This document shows positions 1-8,950 of a stretch of 24,143 bases of DNA, piece by piece. The first letter of the stretch is position 1, and each line of letters opens with the position of its first letter. Both the position numbers and the translations under genes were made by a program. The DNA comes from an uncultured Prevotellaceae bacterium. GTDB taxonomy: Bacteria; Bacteroidota; Bacteroidia; Bacteroidales; Bacteroidaceae. The stretch lies in contig CAMJNN010000011.1 of the NCBI GenBank assembly GCA_946407325.1, positions 1 to 24,143 of the forward strand. The letters are read 5' to 3'. The notes beneath the pieces are model-generated. The model searched no databases. It was not told the DNA's origin and saw only the letters and a program-made list of their open reading frames with translations.

Positions 1-435
1 ATGATTTATGAGACTTGGCAAGACAGTGCTGTGTTCAGAAAACATGTGGCATCGGCGCACGTCACTTCTATATTACCACAACTTCAGGCTTTATGTAAGG
101 TGGATGGCAAGGAATTTGCTATTAAAGATTTAGAAGACATTGACCATGAAAAGCCTTTCCGTTTTAACGTCTTGATGACTTGTGATAAGCGTGAAAAATA
201 TATCAGCATTGTTAAAGATGTCATCGACGAAACACTTAAGAAAGATACTGGTGTCATTGAATATGATGTCTACAACAGTCTTACCCAACCCAATAAACTT
301 CTCTTGTTGGAAATCTGGGAAAACAGAATGGCGCTTATTGGCCATCTCAACTCTACTCATTTCACTAAATCCCGCAGAAAGACACAAGGTTTAATCGTTG
401 GCAAGCAGTATTTGTCTCGTATGCAGGAAAGATAA
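1..435 (+). CDS. ABM-domain protein, 5'-truncated by the window edge
   Basis: The reading frame is open at base 1 and ends at TAA 433-435. The first ATG aligns with an internal position (the F of the FETW stretch) of the next gene's product, so it is probably an internal Met and the true start lies upstream of the window. What remains is the end of one antibiotic-biosynthesis-monooxygenase (ABM, YgiN-like ferredoxin fold) domain and one complete second ABM domain from about residue 52. The second domain keeps the H-x4-HF pattern (GHLNSTHF). The first has HV in place of HF (KHVASAHV). The protein is a paralogue of the following gene, colinear over its whole visible length. Its base composition looks more AT-rich than that gene's. 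Family members are small oxygenases or heme/quinol-binding proteins. No substrate can be named from the sequence. Confidence 0.75.
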   Translation: MIYETWQDSAVFRKHVASAHVTSILPQLQALCKVDGKEFAIKDLEDIDHEKPFRFNVLMTCDKREKYISIVKDVIDETLKKDTGVIEYDVYNSLTQPNKLLLLEIWENRMALIGHLNSTHFTKSRRKTQGLIVGKQYLSRMQER

Positions 436-527
436 TCCTTACCCTTTTTTATTATTCTTATAAGTGCAAGATAGCTATTAGTTGTCTTCTCCTTTGTCAT
501 TTTATCATGAAAATAAATTATATTTAT

Positions 528-558
528 TTTGTATTTACATTGACAAACATTAATTTTG
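528..558 (+). promoter_or_regulatory. Bacteroidota-type promoter for the ABM lipoprotein/ABC-F/M13 unit
   Basis: A -33 TTTG (528-531) is separated by 19 nt from a perfect TAnnTTTG -7 box (551-558). This spacing fits the Bacteroidota primary sigma factor consensus. The predicted start of transcription is near 563-567, which leaves a leader of about 30 nt before the ATG at 597. The gap has no other obvious element. Confidence 0.75.
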
Positions 559-596
559 CACCCGTTTTTATAAGATTCTTTAATTAATAAGGTAAA

Positions 597-1298
597 ATGA
601 AAAAGTTATTTTTGATGATGGCAGTTGTTATGACTGCTATGTTGGCTGCTTGTGGTGGCAGCAATAAGGCAAAGGAAGAAGCTGCTCCTGAAGAGGCTGC
701 AGTTGTTGAAGATCTGGACTTCATTCGCATGAACTGCATGCTGACAGTAAGTGCCGAGAACAAGGCTAAGGCCATTGAACTGGCAAAGGAACTGGTGGCT
801 GCATCACAGAACGATGAGGGTGTGATTGAATATGACGTGCTGGAGAGCGTGAGCCGTCCTGACAAACTGTTTATCTTTGAGACCTGGACAGATCAGGCAT
901 CACTCGACAAGCACATGGCTTCTAAGCACTTCACTACTTTGGTGCCTCAGATTCAGGAACTGGGTAACTTGGAAATCAAGCAGATTAACCAGCCTAAGGA
1001 AGTGAATCTTGACACTACGAAGCCTTTCCGCTTCAACATCATGATGACCACTAACCAACGTGATGCATATATCGAAGTGGTGAAGAGCGTTATCGAGGGT
1101 ACTCGCAAGAATGATGTGGGTAACATCGACTACGACTACTTCAACTCTCTGACTCGTCCTGACAAGACCATGTTGCTCGAAATCTGGGAGAGCCAGGAAG
1201 GTCTTGATGCCCACATGAAGGCTCCTCATTTCACTGAGGCAAGACCTAAGACTGAGGGTATGGTGCAGAGCACTGAGTTTACCCGCATGCAGGAATAA
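597..1298 (+). CDS. lipoprotein with two tandem ABM domains
   Basis: This 233-residue protein begins with a lipoprotein signal peptide (lipobox LAAC, lipidated Cys19) and an Ala/Glu-rich linker (about 22-40). Two ABM-like domains follow, at about 43-125 and 143-233. Both contain H-x4-HF (H106/H111 and H206/H211), a GxIxYD strand and an F/L-E-x-W strand, so they are internal repeats of one fold. ABM proteins normally dimerise, so a tandem fusion would act as a built-in pseudo-dimer. Lipidation places it in the envelope, whereas most ABM proteins are cytoplasmic. It has its own promoter and is followed 6 nt later by an ABC-F gene. ABM membership is fairly certain, but the substrate and any enzymatic activity are unknown. 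Confidence 0.85.
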   Translation: MKKLFLMMAVVMTAMLAACGGSNKAKEEAAPEEAAVVEDLDFIRMNCMLTVSAENKAKAIELAKELVAASQNDEGVIEYDVLESVSRPDKLFIFETWTDQASLDKHMASKHFTTLVPQIQELGNLEIKQINQPKEVNLDTTKPFRFNIMMTTNQRDAYIEVVKSVIEGTRKNDVGNIDYDYFNSLTRPDKTMLLEIWESQEGLDAHMKAPHFTEARPKTEGMVQSTEFTRMQE

Positions 1299-1304
1299 TA
1301 CTAC

Positions 1305-3278
1305 ATGATTTCGGTAGATAACCTGAAGGTGGAATTCAACGCCACGCCCTTGTTTGAGGACGTGGGGTTTGTCATTAATCGCAAAGACCGCATCGCCTTG
1401 GTGGGAAAGAACGGAGCCGGCAAATCGACACTTCTGAAGATTTTGGCTGGCTTGCAGAGTCCCACCGAAGGACATGTGTCTGTTCCTCGCGACTGCACGA
1501 TAGGTTATCTGCCACAAGTGATGGTGCTCAGCGATGAGCACACGGTATTGGAGGAAACCGAGAAAGCTTTCGACGACATAAAACAGATGCAGGCACGGCT
1601 GGAGGAGATGAACCTCCGACTGGCTGAACGCACTGATTATGAGAGCGAAGAATACCTGCAACTGATAGAGGAATATACCCACTTGAACGAACGCTATACG
1701 ATGATGGGTGGCACTAACTACCAAGCAGAGATAGAGCGTACGTTGCAAGGACTGGGTTTTGAGCGCTCCGACTTCGATAGACCTACGAGGGAGTTCTCAG
1801 GAGGCTGGCGCATGCGCATCGAGTTGGCTAAGCTGTTGCTCAGACATCCTGATGTGTTGCTGCTCGACGAGCCTACCAATCACCTGGATATTGAGAGTAT
1901 TGAGTGGCTGGAAAACTTTTTGGCCACCAAGGCCAATGCCGTGATGCTGGTAAGTCACGACCGTGCGTTTCTGAACAATGTCACCACTCGTACCATCGAG
2001 ATTTCCTGTGGTCATATCTATGATTACAAGGTGAAGTATGACGAGTTTGTGACCTTGCGCCAAGAACGCAGAGAACAGCAGTTGCGTGCCTACCAGAACC
2101 AGCAGAAGATGATCCAGGATACCACCGACTTTATCGAGCGTTTCCGTTATAAAGCTACGAAGGCCGTTCAGGTGCAGAGTCGCATCAAGATGCTGGAAAA
2201 GGTGGTGCCTATTGAGGTGGATGAGGTGGATAACTCTACCCTGAGATTGAAGTTTGTGTGCTCCGACCGTAGTGGCAGCTATCCGGTCATCTGCGATGAG
2301 GTGGGCAAACGATTTGGCAACCATCAGGTGTTTGACCATGTGAACCTTACCATCAATCGTGGCGACAAGGTGGCGTTCGTGGGTAGGAACGGCGAGGGCA
2401 AGACTACCTTGGTGCGTTGCATCATGCAACAAATCAATGACTATACGGGCAAGCTGACGCTAGGTCACAACATCAAGATTGGCTACTTCGCCCAGAACCA
2501 GGCACAACTGCTGGACGAGAACCTCACGGTGTTCGAAACCATCGACAATGTGGCTACAGGCGAGTGGCGACTGAAAATTCGCGACATCCTGGGTGCCTTT
2601 ATGTTTGGTGGCGAAGATATCGACAAGAAGGTAAAGGTGTTGAGCGGTGGCGAGCGTACGCGCTTGGCCATGATTAAGTTGCTGCTACAGCCCGTGAACT
2701 TCCTGATACTCGATGAGCCGACCAACCACCTTGATATGCGTTCGAAAGACGTACTGAAGGAGGCCATCAGTCAGTTTGAGGGAACGGTAATTGTGGTGAG
2801 TCACGACCGTGATTTCTTGGATGGCTTGGTGCAGAAGGTATATGAGTTTGGGGGCGGCAAGGTGAAGGAACATCTGGGAGGCATCTACGACTTCCTGCGT
2901 GAGAAGCACGAGCAGATGATGCGCCAAGGTTTAGCCGCCAATGTGGGTGAGCGAGGCCTTGATGCCCTGTTTGCTGTAAAATCAGAAAGTGCTGAGAGTA
3001 AGAAGCAACCCAAAGCCGGAGCACTGAGTTATGCCGAACAGAAGGAATTCAACAAGAAATTGAAGAAAGCCGAGCGTATGGTGGAGGAGTGTGAGCGAAC
3101 CATCAGTGAAACGGAATCGGCTATCTCAATATTGGAAACTCAGATGGCGACCCCTGAAGGGGTAGCTGATGTGAGTCTCTATGAACGTCATCAGAAACTT
3201 AAACAAGCCTTAGATAGGGCCATGGAAGAGTGGGAGGTGGCCTCAGAAGAATTGGAGAAACTGACAAATAATGTTTAA
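1305..3278 (+). CDS. ABC-F family ATPase (ribosome-associated type)
   Basis: This 657-residue soluble protein has two ABC ATPase domains and no membrane segment, which defines ABC-F. Domain 1 has Walker A GKNGAGKST (34-42), signature FSGGW (164-168), Walker B/DEP (185-190) and switch SHDR (217-220). Domain 2 has Walker A GRNGEGKTT (360-368), signature LSGGE (446-450), Walker B/DEP (466-472) and SHDR (499-502). The charged linker at about 241-320 matches the P-site tRNA interaction region. The C-terminal tail (about 575-657) is a Lys/Glu-rich coiled coil as in Uup/Rli-like members. Known ABC-F proteins bind the ribosomal E site and rescue or regulate translation, and some protect against antibiotics. 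Nothing here shows a resistance role. It starts 6 nt after the ABM lipoprotein gene and ends 11 nt before the M13 peptidase, so co-transcription is likely. Confidence 0.92.
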   Translation: MISVDNLKVEFNATPLFEDVGFVINRKDRIALVGKNGAGKSTLLKILAGLQSPTEGHVSVPRDCTIGYLPQVMVLSDEHTVLEETEKAFDDIKQMQARLEEMNLRLAERTDYESEEYLQLIEEYTHLNERYTMMGGTNYQAEIERTLQGLGFERSDFDRPTREFSGGWRMRIELAKLLLRHPDVLLLDEPTNHLDIESIEWLENFLATKANAVMLVSHDRAFLNNVTTRTIEISCGHIYDYKVKYDEFVTLRQERREQQLRAYQNQQKMIQDTTDFIERFRYKATKAVQVQSRIKMLEKVVPIEVDEVDNSTLRLKFVCSDRSGSYPVICDEVGKRFGNHQVFDHVNLTINRGDKVAFVGRNGEGKTTLVRCIMQQINDYTGKLTLGHNIKIGYFAQNQAQLLDENLTVFETIDNVATGEWRLKIRDILGAFMFGGEDIDKKVKVLSGGERTRLAMIKLLLQPVNFLILDEPTNHLDMRSKDVLKEAISQFEGTVIVVSHDRDFLDGLVQKVYEFGGGKVKEHLGGIYDFLREKHEQMMRQGLAANVGERGLDALFAVKSESAESKKQPKAGALSYAEQKEFNKKLKKAERMVEECERTISETESAISILETQMATPEGVADVSLYERHQKLKQALDRAMEEWEVASEELEKLTNNV

Positions 3279-3289
3279 ACTAACATAAT

Positions 3290-5311
3290 ATGAAGAAATT
3301 TATGACAATCGCTGCATGCTGCTTAGTAGCAGCAAGTTGCAATCAGCAACCAGAACAGACCTCTGGTTTGCATTTGGAGTACATGGACACTACCGTTCAG
3401 CCAGGTACTGACTTCTATCAGTATGCTACTGGCGGTTGGCAGAAGTTGAACCCTCTGCCAGCAGAGTATTCACGTTATGGTTCTTTCGACCAGTTGGCCG
3501 AGACGAACCAGAAGCGTATCAACGAGTTGGTGGAGAACCTGGCTGCCCAAGAGAACGAGGCAGGAACAGTGGCTCAGAAAATAGGTGATCTTTATAACAT
3601 GGCGATGGATAGTGCCAAGCGTAATGCCGATGGCTATGAGCCTGTAAAGGCTGATTTGGCTGAGGTAGCTGCTATCAAGAATGTGCATGATGTATATGCT
3701 CTTCTTCCTAAGATGGCTATGAACGGCGTTAGTGCTTATTTTGGCGTGTATGTTGGTGCTGATGAGAAGAACAGTATGGAGAATGCTATCCAGATGAGTC
3801 AGAGTGGCTTGTCAATGGGTTTGCGTGACTACTACCTGGAAGAGGATGAGGCTATCGTGAAGATTCGTGAGGCTTTCAAGGAGCATTTGGTAAAGATGTT
3901 CAAGCTCTTTGGCTATAGCGATGCTGATGCTCAGAAGGGTCGTGATGTAGTGATGGAGGTGGAGACTCGTTTGGCAAAGGCTTTCCGCAGCAATGTGGAA
4001 CTGCGTGACCCTGAGGCTAACTACAACAAGATGAGCCTGGATCAGTTGAAGAACGACTATCCTTCATTTGAGTGGGATACCTATCTGAATGGTATGGGTC
4101 TGAAGGACGTGAAGGAGATTATCGTTGGTCAGCCGAATTCTTTGAAAGAGAGTGCCGATGTGATTGCTACCTTGCCTATCGACAAGCAGCGTATCTACCT
4201 GCAGTGGAAGGTGATTGACGCTTCAGCAGACGCGCTGAGCGATGAGATTGGTGAGCAGAACTTCGACTTCTTCAGCCGTACCATGCGTGGCGTTCAGGAG
4301 CAGCAGCCTCGTTGGAAGCGTGCCGTGAGTGTAGTGGGTAGCGTACTGGGTGAGGCCGTTGGTCAGATGTATGTGGAGAAGTATTTCCCTGCTGAGGCAA
4401 AGGCTCGTATGATAGAGTTGGTAGGCAACCTGCAGAAGGCTCTGGGCGAGCGCATCGATGGTCTGGATTGGATGAGCGATGAAACGAAAGCCAAGGCACA
4501 GGAGAAGCTCTCTACTTTCACCGTTAAGATTGGTTATCCTGACAAGTGGAAGGATTATTCAACCCTCGATATTAAGAATGATTCTTACTATGAGAACATG
4601 AAGCGTGCTACCCAGTGGATGTATGCTGACATGATGTCTCGCTATGGAAAGCCAGTAGATCGTACAGAGTGGTTTATGACTCCTCAGACCGTGAATGCAT
4701 ACTACAATCCTACATCAAACGAGATTTGCTTCCCAGCTGGTATCCTGCAGTATCCGTTCTTCGACATGAACGCTGACGATGCTTTCAACTATGGTGCTAT
4801 CGGTGTGGTGATTGGTCATGAGATGACTCACGGATTCGACGATCAGGGTCGCCAGTACGACAAGGATGGTAACCTGAAAGACTGGTGGGAAGCAGCTGAT
4901 GCTGAAAAGTTCAATGAGCGTGCTAAGGTAATCATCGACTTCTACGACAACGTAGAGGTACTTCCTGGCTTGCATGCCAATGGTGCTTTGACTCAAGGTG
5001 AGAATATTGCTGACCATGGTGGTTTGAAGATTGCTTATCAGGCATTCAAGAACGCAACGAAGGACAACCCTCTGCCTGTAAAGGATGGTTTCACTCCAGA
5101 GCAGCGTTTCTATATTGCTTTTGCCACCGTTTGGGGACAGAACATTACTGAGGCTGAGATTCGTAACCGTACCAAGAGTGATGTTCACTCATTGGGCAAG
5201 TGGCGTGTTGACGGTACAATGCCACAGCTGGATACTTGGTATGAGGCTTTCAATATTACCGAGAATGATCCTATGTACATTGCTCCTGAGAAGCGTGTAA
5301 ATGTATGGTAA
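3290..5311 (+). CDS. pepO: M13 family zinc metallopeptidase (PepO/neprilysin-like), lipoprotein
   Basis: The 673-residue protein is exported as a lipoprotein (lipobox VAASC, Cys17). It has the usual M13 length and layout: an N-terminal helical domain (about 30-430) and a C-terminal thermolysin-like catalytic domain. The catalytic HEMTH lies at 510-514 (zinc ligands H510 and H514, general base E511). The third ligand, E571, is in ENIADHGG (571-578), where D575 is the usual orienting Asp. The substrate-binding NAYYNPTSNE stretch lies upstream of the active site. The protein ends in RVNVW. M13 enzymes cleave peptides of limited size, here presumably at the outer surface or in the periplasm. It is the last gene of the unit and is followed by an intrinsic terminator. 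The symbol reflects family only. Confidence 0.93.
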   Translation: MKKFMTIAACCLVAASCNQQPEQTSGLHLEYMDTTVQPGTDFYQYATGGWQKLNPLPAEYSRYGSFDQLAETNQKRINELVENLAAQENEAGTVAQKIGDLYNMAMDSAKRNADGYEPVKADLAEVAAIKNVHDVYALLPKMAMNGVSAYFGVYVGADEKNSMENAIQMSQSGLSMGLRDYYLEEDEAIVKIREAFKEHLVKMFKLFGYSDADAQKGRDVVMEVETRLAKAFRSNVELRDPEANYNKMSLDQLKNDYPSFEWDTYLNGMGLKDVKEIIVGQPNSLKESADVIATLPIDKQRIYLQWKVIDASADALSDEIGEQNFDFFSRTMRGVQEQQPRWKRAVSVVGSVLGEAVGQMYVEKYFPAEAKARMIELVGNLQKALGERIDGLDWMSDETKAKAQEKLSTFTVKIGYPDKWKDYSTLDIKNDSYYENMKRATQWMYADMMSRYGKPVDRTEWFMTPQTVNAYYNPTSNEICFPAGILQYPFFDMNADDAFNYGAIGVVIGHEMTHGFDDQGRQYDKDGNLKDWWEAADAEKFNERAKVIIDFYDNVEVLPGLHANGALTQGENIADHGGLKIAYQAFKNATKDNPLPVKDGFTPEQRFYIAFATVWGQNITEAEIRNRTKSDVHSLGKWRVDGTMPQLDTWYEAFNITENDPMYIAPEKRVNVW

Positions 5312-5334
5312 AAACGCGTGTTAACGTTTGGTAA
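5294..5334 (+). repeat. duplicated M13 gene tail (two copies of RVNVW-stop)
   Basis: The last five codons and stop of the peptidase (5294-5311) are repeated at 5317-5334. The 18-nt units differ at three positions, all third codon positions (GTA/GTT, AAT/AAC, GTA/GTT). Both spell Arg-Val-Asn-Val-Trp-stop, but the second copy is 23 nt downstream and thus out of frame. A weaker echo (AAC ATG TGG TAA) sits at 5335-5346. It is most simply read as a remnant of a second, diverged M13 gene. Confidence 0.55.
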
Positions 5335-5370
5335 AACATGTGGTAAATCATATAATGATTTATTTTGGAG

Positions 5371-5403
5371 TGCCTCCCTTTCGTTGGGGAGGCATTTTTT
5401 TTT
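5371..5403 (+). terminator. intrinsic terminator after the M13 peptidase gene
   Basis: A perfect 8-bp GC-rich stem, TGCCTCCC (5371-5378) with GGGAGGCA (5387-5394), encloses an 8-nt loop. It is followed directly by a run of nine T (5395-5403). It closes the unit that begins at the 528-558 promoter and insulates purH. Confidence 0.92.
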
Positions 5404-5448
5404 ATACTATTTATGGCTTAAACATACAGATGTCTCAATATTTATTCG

Positions 5449-5456
5449 TAAATTTG
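5449..5456 (+). promoter_or_regulatory. probable promoter -7 box for purH-mre unit
   Basis: TAAATTTG matches TAnnTTTG exactly and lies 48 nt before the purH ATG and 45 nt after the terminator. No good TTTG is visible 19-21 nt upstream, so the -33 half is weak. No purine riboswitch or other structured leader is apparent between 5457 and 5503. Confidence 0.55.
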
Positions 5457-5503
5457 TACCCTAATATCATCTTGAAATTAATAACTAAAAAAATATTGCG
5501 ACT

Positions 5504-7030
5504 ATGGCAGACGCTAAGAGAATTAAGACAGCTTTGATATCTGTCTATCACAAAGAAGGTTTGGACGAGATCATCACGAAGCTGCATGAAGAAGGAGTAC
5601 AGTTCCTGTCAACAGGAGGTACACGACAGTTCATCGAGAGTTTAGGCTTTGAATGTCAGGCAGTGGAAGACCTTACTTCTTATCCAAGTATTCTTGGAGG
5701 TAGGGTAAAGACATTGCATCCTAAAGTGTTTGGGGGTATCCTGGGACGCCGTGATGTTGAGCAGGACATCGAACAGATGGATAAGTATGAGATTCCAGAG
5801 ATTGATTTGGTGATTGTTGACCTCTATCCATTTGAGGCCACAGTGGCTAGTGGCGCAGAGCCTCAGCAGATTATTGAGAAGATTGACATAGGTGGCATCA
5901 GTCTTATCAGGGCTGCCGCTAAGAACTTTAAGGACGTAGTGATTGTAGCCAGTCAGGCACAGTATGCTACACTGAAAGACATCCTCATGGAGAATGGTGC
6001 TCAGACAACGTTGGAAGAGCGTCGTCTGCTGGCAAGAGATGCTTTTGGCGTAAGCAGTCATTACGACAGTGCTATCTTCAACTGGTTTGATGGAGGTGAG
6101 GGTTCTGCATTCCGGGAAACCCAAGATACACGCAAGGTACTGCGTTATGGTGAGAACCCACATCAGAAAGGCTATTTCTATGGGAACCTCGATGACATGT
6201 TTGATCAAATACATGGTAAGGAAATCAGCTATAACAACCTGCAGGATATCCATGCGGCCGTTGAGCTGATAGATGAGTTTAAGGACCAGACGGCATTTGC
6301 CATCCTGAAGCATAACAATGCTTGCGGCTTGGCAGTGCGCGACACAGTGTCTGAGGCTTGGAAGGATGCTTTGGCATGCGACCCTGTATCGGCCTTTGGT
6401 GGTGTGTTGATTACCAATGCTGTGGTGGATAAAGCTGCCGCTGAAGAGATAGACAAGATCTTCTTCGAAGTGATTATCGCCCCTGACTATGATGTAGATG
6501 CGTTAGAGGTGTTGGGCCACAAGAAGAACCGCATTATATTGGTGCGTAAGCCTCTGGAGTTGCCAACTAACCAGTTCCGCTCTATGCTGAATGGTGTGTT
6601 GGTGCAGGAACGTGATTTGAAGAACGAAACAGCAGATGACTGTCATTTCGTAACAGACAAGACGGCTACTACTGAAGAAATAAATGATATGTTATTTGCC
6701 AACAAGGTGGTAAAGCAGAGCAAGAGCAATGCCATTGTGTTAGCAAAGAATGGTCAGTTGTTGGCAAGTGGTGTAGGACAGACCAGTCGCGTGGATGCAT
6801 TGAAACAGGCCATTGAGAAAGCCAAGAGCTTTGGCTTTGATTTGCAAGGTGCTGTGATGGCCAGTGATGCATTCTTCCCATTTAGCGATTGTGTGACCTT
6901 GGCTGCTGATGAGGGTGTTACGGCTATCATCCAGCCTGGTGGCAGTATTCGTGACCAGGAGAGCGTGGATGTGTGCAATCAGCGTGGCATAGCGATGGCA
7001 ATGACAGGTTTCAGACACTTTAAACATTAA
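5504..7030 (+). CDS. purH: bifunctional AICAR formyltransferase/IMP cyclohydrolase
   Basis: This catalyses the last two steps of de novo IMP synthesis: formyl transfer from 10-formyl-THF to AICAR, then ring closure. The 508-residue length is standard. The N-terminal MGS-like cyclohydrolase domain (about 1-150) has STGGT (36-40) and GGRVKTLHPKVFGGIL (65-80). The C-terminal transformylase has RYGENPHQ (214-221) and the catalytic Lys-His pair K269-H270 in KHNNACG. It ends with the diagnostic SDAFFPF and QPGGSIRD motifs and a terminal TGFRHFKH. The start at 5504 gives the expected MADAKRIKTALISVYHK opening. mreB begins 4 nt after its stop, so purine synthesis and the elongasome genes share a transcript. 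Confidence 0.98.
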   Translation: MADAKRIKTALISVYHKEGLDEIITKLHEEGVQFLSTGGTRQFIESLGFECQAVEDLTSYPSILGGRVKTLHPKVFGGILGRRDVEQDIEQMDKYEIPEIDLVIVDLYPFEATVASGAEPQQIIEKIDIGGISLIRAAAKNFKDVVIVASQAQYATLKDILMENGAQTTLEERRLLARDAFGVSSHYDSAIFNWFDGGEGSAFRETQDTRKVLRYGENPHQKGYFYGNLDDMFDQIHGKEISYNNLQDIHAAVELIDEFKDQTAFAILKHNNACGLAVRDTVSEAWKDALACDPVSAFGGVLITNAVVDKAAAEEIDKIFFEVIIAPDYDVDALEVLGHKKNRIILVRKPLELPTNQFRSMLNGVLVQERDLKNETADDCHFVTDKTATTEEINDMLFANKVVKQSKSNAIVLAKNGQLLASGVGQTSRVDALKQAIEKAKSFGFDLQGAVMASDAFFPFSDCVTLAADEGVTAIIQPGGSIRDQESVDVCNQRGIAMAMTGFRHFKH

Positions 7031-7034
7031 AAAA

Positions 7035-8057
7035 ATGGGATTGTTTTCTTTTACACAAGAAATAGCGGTCGATCTGGGTACCGCGAATACGATTATATCT
7101 ACTGAAGGTAAAATCGTAGTAGATGAACCTTCTGTGGTGGCACTGGATGGCAATACAGGAAAGATGATTGCTGTCGGCGAGAAGGCCAAGATGATGTATG
7201 AGAAGTCAAATGCAAGCATAAAAACCATACGTCCTTTGAAAGATGGCGTGATTGCAGACTTCAACGCTTGCGAACAGATGATTCGTGGTCTGATTAAGAT
7301 GTGTCCCAGAAAGCGTAAGCTGTTTTCACCTTCTTTGAGAATGGTGATAGGTGTTCCAAGTGGTTCTACCGAGGTGGAGTTACGTGCTGTGCGCGACTCT
7401 GCTGAGCATGCTGGTGGCAGAGATGTCTATCTGGTGTTTGAACCTATGGCAGCAGCAATAGGTATTGGTATTGATGTAACCCAGCCCGAAGGCAATATGG
7501 TGGTGGATATTGGTGGTGGTACTACAGAGATTGCCGTGATTTCTTTGGGTGGCATCGTTAGCAATAACTCCATCAAGATGGCAGGTGATGACCTGACAGC
7601 CGACATTCAGGAGTATATGGCCCGTCAGCATAATGTGAAGGTTTCTGAACGTATGGCTGAACGCATAAAAATTAATGTGGGTGCTGCCATGACTGACCTG
7701 GGTGAAGATGCACCTGATGATTATGTAGTTCATGGTCCTAACCGTATTACTGCTTTGCCTATGGAGGTGCCTGTATGCTATCAGGAAGTTGCTCATTGCT
7801 TGGATAAGACTGTGACAAAGATAGAGACTGCTATTTTAACAGCTTTGGAAAATACTCCTCCCGAACTATATGCTGATATCGTGCATAATGGTATCTATCT
7901 TGCTGGTGGTGGAGCCTTGCTTCGTGGACTTGACAAGCGTTTGACGGATAAAATTAATATTCCATTCCATATTGCAGAAGACCCATTGCACTGTGTGGCA
8001 AAAGGTACAGCAATAGCATTAAAGAATGTTGATAGATATCACTTCCTGATGAGATAA
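7035..8057 (+). CDS. mreB: rod shape-determining actin homologue MreB
   Basis: MreB polymerises on the inner face of the membrane and steers lateral wall synthesis. The 340 residues contain the actin-fold nucleotide motifs: phosphate-1 DLGTANT (13-19), phosphate-2 DIGGGTTEIAVI (158-169) and the adenosine loop GGGALLRGL (291-299). The short N-terminus MGLFSF is hydrophobic, as expected for membrane attachment. It is first of the five elongasome genes, sits 4 nt after purH and 16 nt before mreC. Confidence 0.98.
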   Translation: MGLFSFTQEIAVDLGTANTIISTEGKIVVDEPSVVALDGNTGKMIAVGEKAKMMYEKSNASIKTIRPLKDGVIADFNACEQMIRGLIKMCPRKRKLFSPSLRMVIGVPSGSTEVELRAVRDSAEHAGGRDVYLVFEPMAAAIGIGIDVTQPEGNMVVDIGGGTTEIAVISLGGIVSNNSIKMAGDDLTADIQEYMARQHNVKVSERMAERIKINVGAAMTDLGEDAPDDYVVHGPNRITALPMEVPVCYQEVAHCLDKTVTKIETAILTALENTPPELYADIVHNGIYLAGGGALLRGLDKRLTDKINIPFHIAEDPLHCVAKGTAIALKNVDRYHFLMR

Positions 8058-8073
8058 TCAAAGAGATCTGTAG

Positions 8074-8919
8074 ATGAGAAGGTTGCTGGACTTCCTTATC
8101 AAGCATAACCATTGGTTAGTGTTCGTGTTGCTAGAAGCATTGTGTATGATATTGCTGTTCAATGCGAATGGCTATCAGAGCAGTGTTGCTTTTACTTCTG
8201 CCAACGAAGTAGCAGGGCGCATACTTGAAGTGGGAGGTAAGGTGAACGGTTATTTCTCTTTACGTGAAACCAATGCCGCTCTAATGGAACGTAATACCAA
8301 ATTGGAGCAGCGGGTGGCTTATCTTGAGAAGTCTTTACAGCTACGAATGAGTGATTCTGTGGCTTATGAGAGTCTGAGTCGTTTGGCAGATTCTGCATAT
8401 CTGGAGTTTCCTGCTATGGTTATAGGTAATAGTCTGCATCGCGCTGACAACTATATTACATTAGATAAAGGTACTCGCGCTGGTGTTAAACCCGAGATGG
8501 GTGTTGTGGGTACTAAAGGCGTGGTTGGCATTGTCTATAAAGTGAATGGAGGTTATTCTTTGGTTATTTCTCTATTGAACAGTAAGAGTAGTCTGAGTTG
8601 CAAGATAGCAGGTAGCGACTACTTTGGGTACCTTAAATGGGAGGGTAATGACCCTCGATATGCTTATCTGAAAGATTTACCGCGTCATGCTGAATTCAAT
8701 CTTGGCGATTCTGTGGTGACCAGTGGTTATAGTACTGTTTTCCCAGAGGGAGTGATGGTGGGTACGGTGGACGATATGGCTGATTCCAATGACGGACTGT
8801 CATATCTGTTGAAAATTAAATTGGCTACAGACTTTGGTAACATCTCACAAGTGAGGGTGATAGCAAGGAAGGGACAGGATGAACTAAAGGACCTTGTAGC
8901 AAATGAAGGGGCGGAATAA
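8074..8919 (+). CDS. mreC: rod shape-determining protein MreC
   Basis: A 281-residue bitopic protein links MreB to periplasmic wall enzymes and activates PBP2/RodA. It has a short cytoplasmic N-terminus, one transmembrane helix (about 13-31), a coiled coil (about 64-95) and a beta-rich periplasmic domain. That domain contains the characteristic VIGNSLHRADNYITLDKGT and GVVGIV stretches. It is close to the family's usual length. Its place between mreB and mreD confirms the call. Confidence 0.95.
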   Translation: MRRLLDFLIKHNHWLVFVLLEALCMILLFNANGYQSSVAFTSANEVAGRILEVGGKVNGYFSLRETNAALMERNTKLEQRVAYLEKSLQLRMSDSVAYESLSRLADSAYLEFPAMVIGNSLHRADNYITLDKGTRAGVKPEMGVVGTKGVVGIVYKVNGGYSLVISLLNSKSSLSCKIAGSDYFGYLKWEGNDPRYAYLKDLPRHAEFNLGDSVVTSGYSTVFPEGVMVGTVDDMADSNDGLSYLLKIKLATDFGNISQVRVIARKGQDELKDLVANEGAE

Positions 8920-8950
8920 AAGACATTCATGAAATAAAGCCTAGCTTTTT

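Noticed and set aside
900..1748. 282-codon open frame on the minus strand
   Set aside because: It spans the antisense of two clear genes (ABM lipoprotein and ABC-F) and has no family signature.
1305..3278. ABC-F gene as an antibiotic resistance determinant
   Set aside because: The sequence shows only a generic ABC-F with a housekeeping-type coiled-coil tail and no mobile context.
5642..6313. 223-codon open frame on the minus strand
   Set aside because: It is antisense to purH, whose identity is certain.
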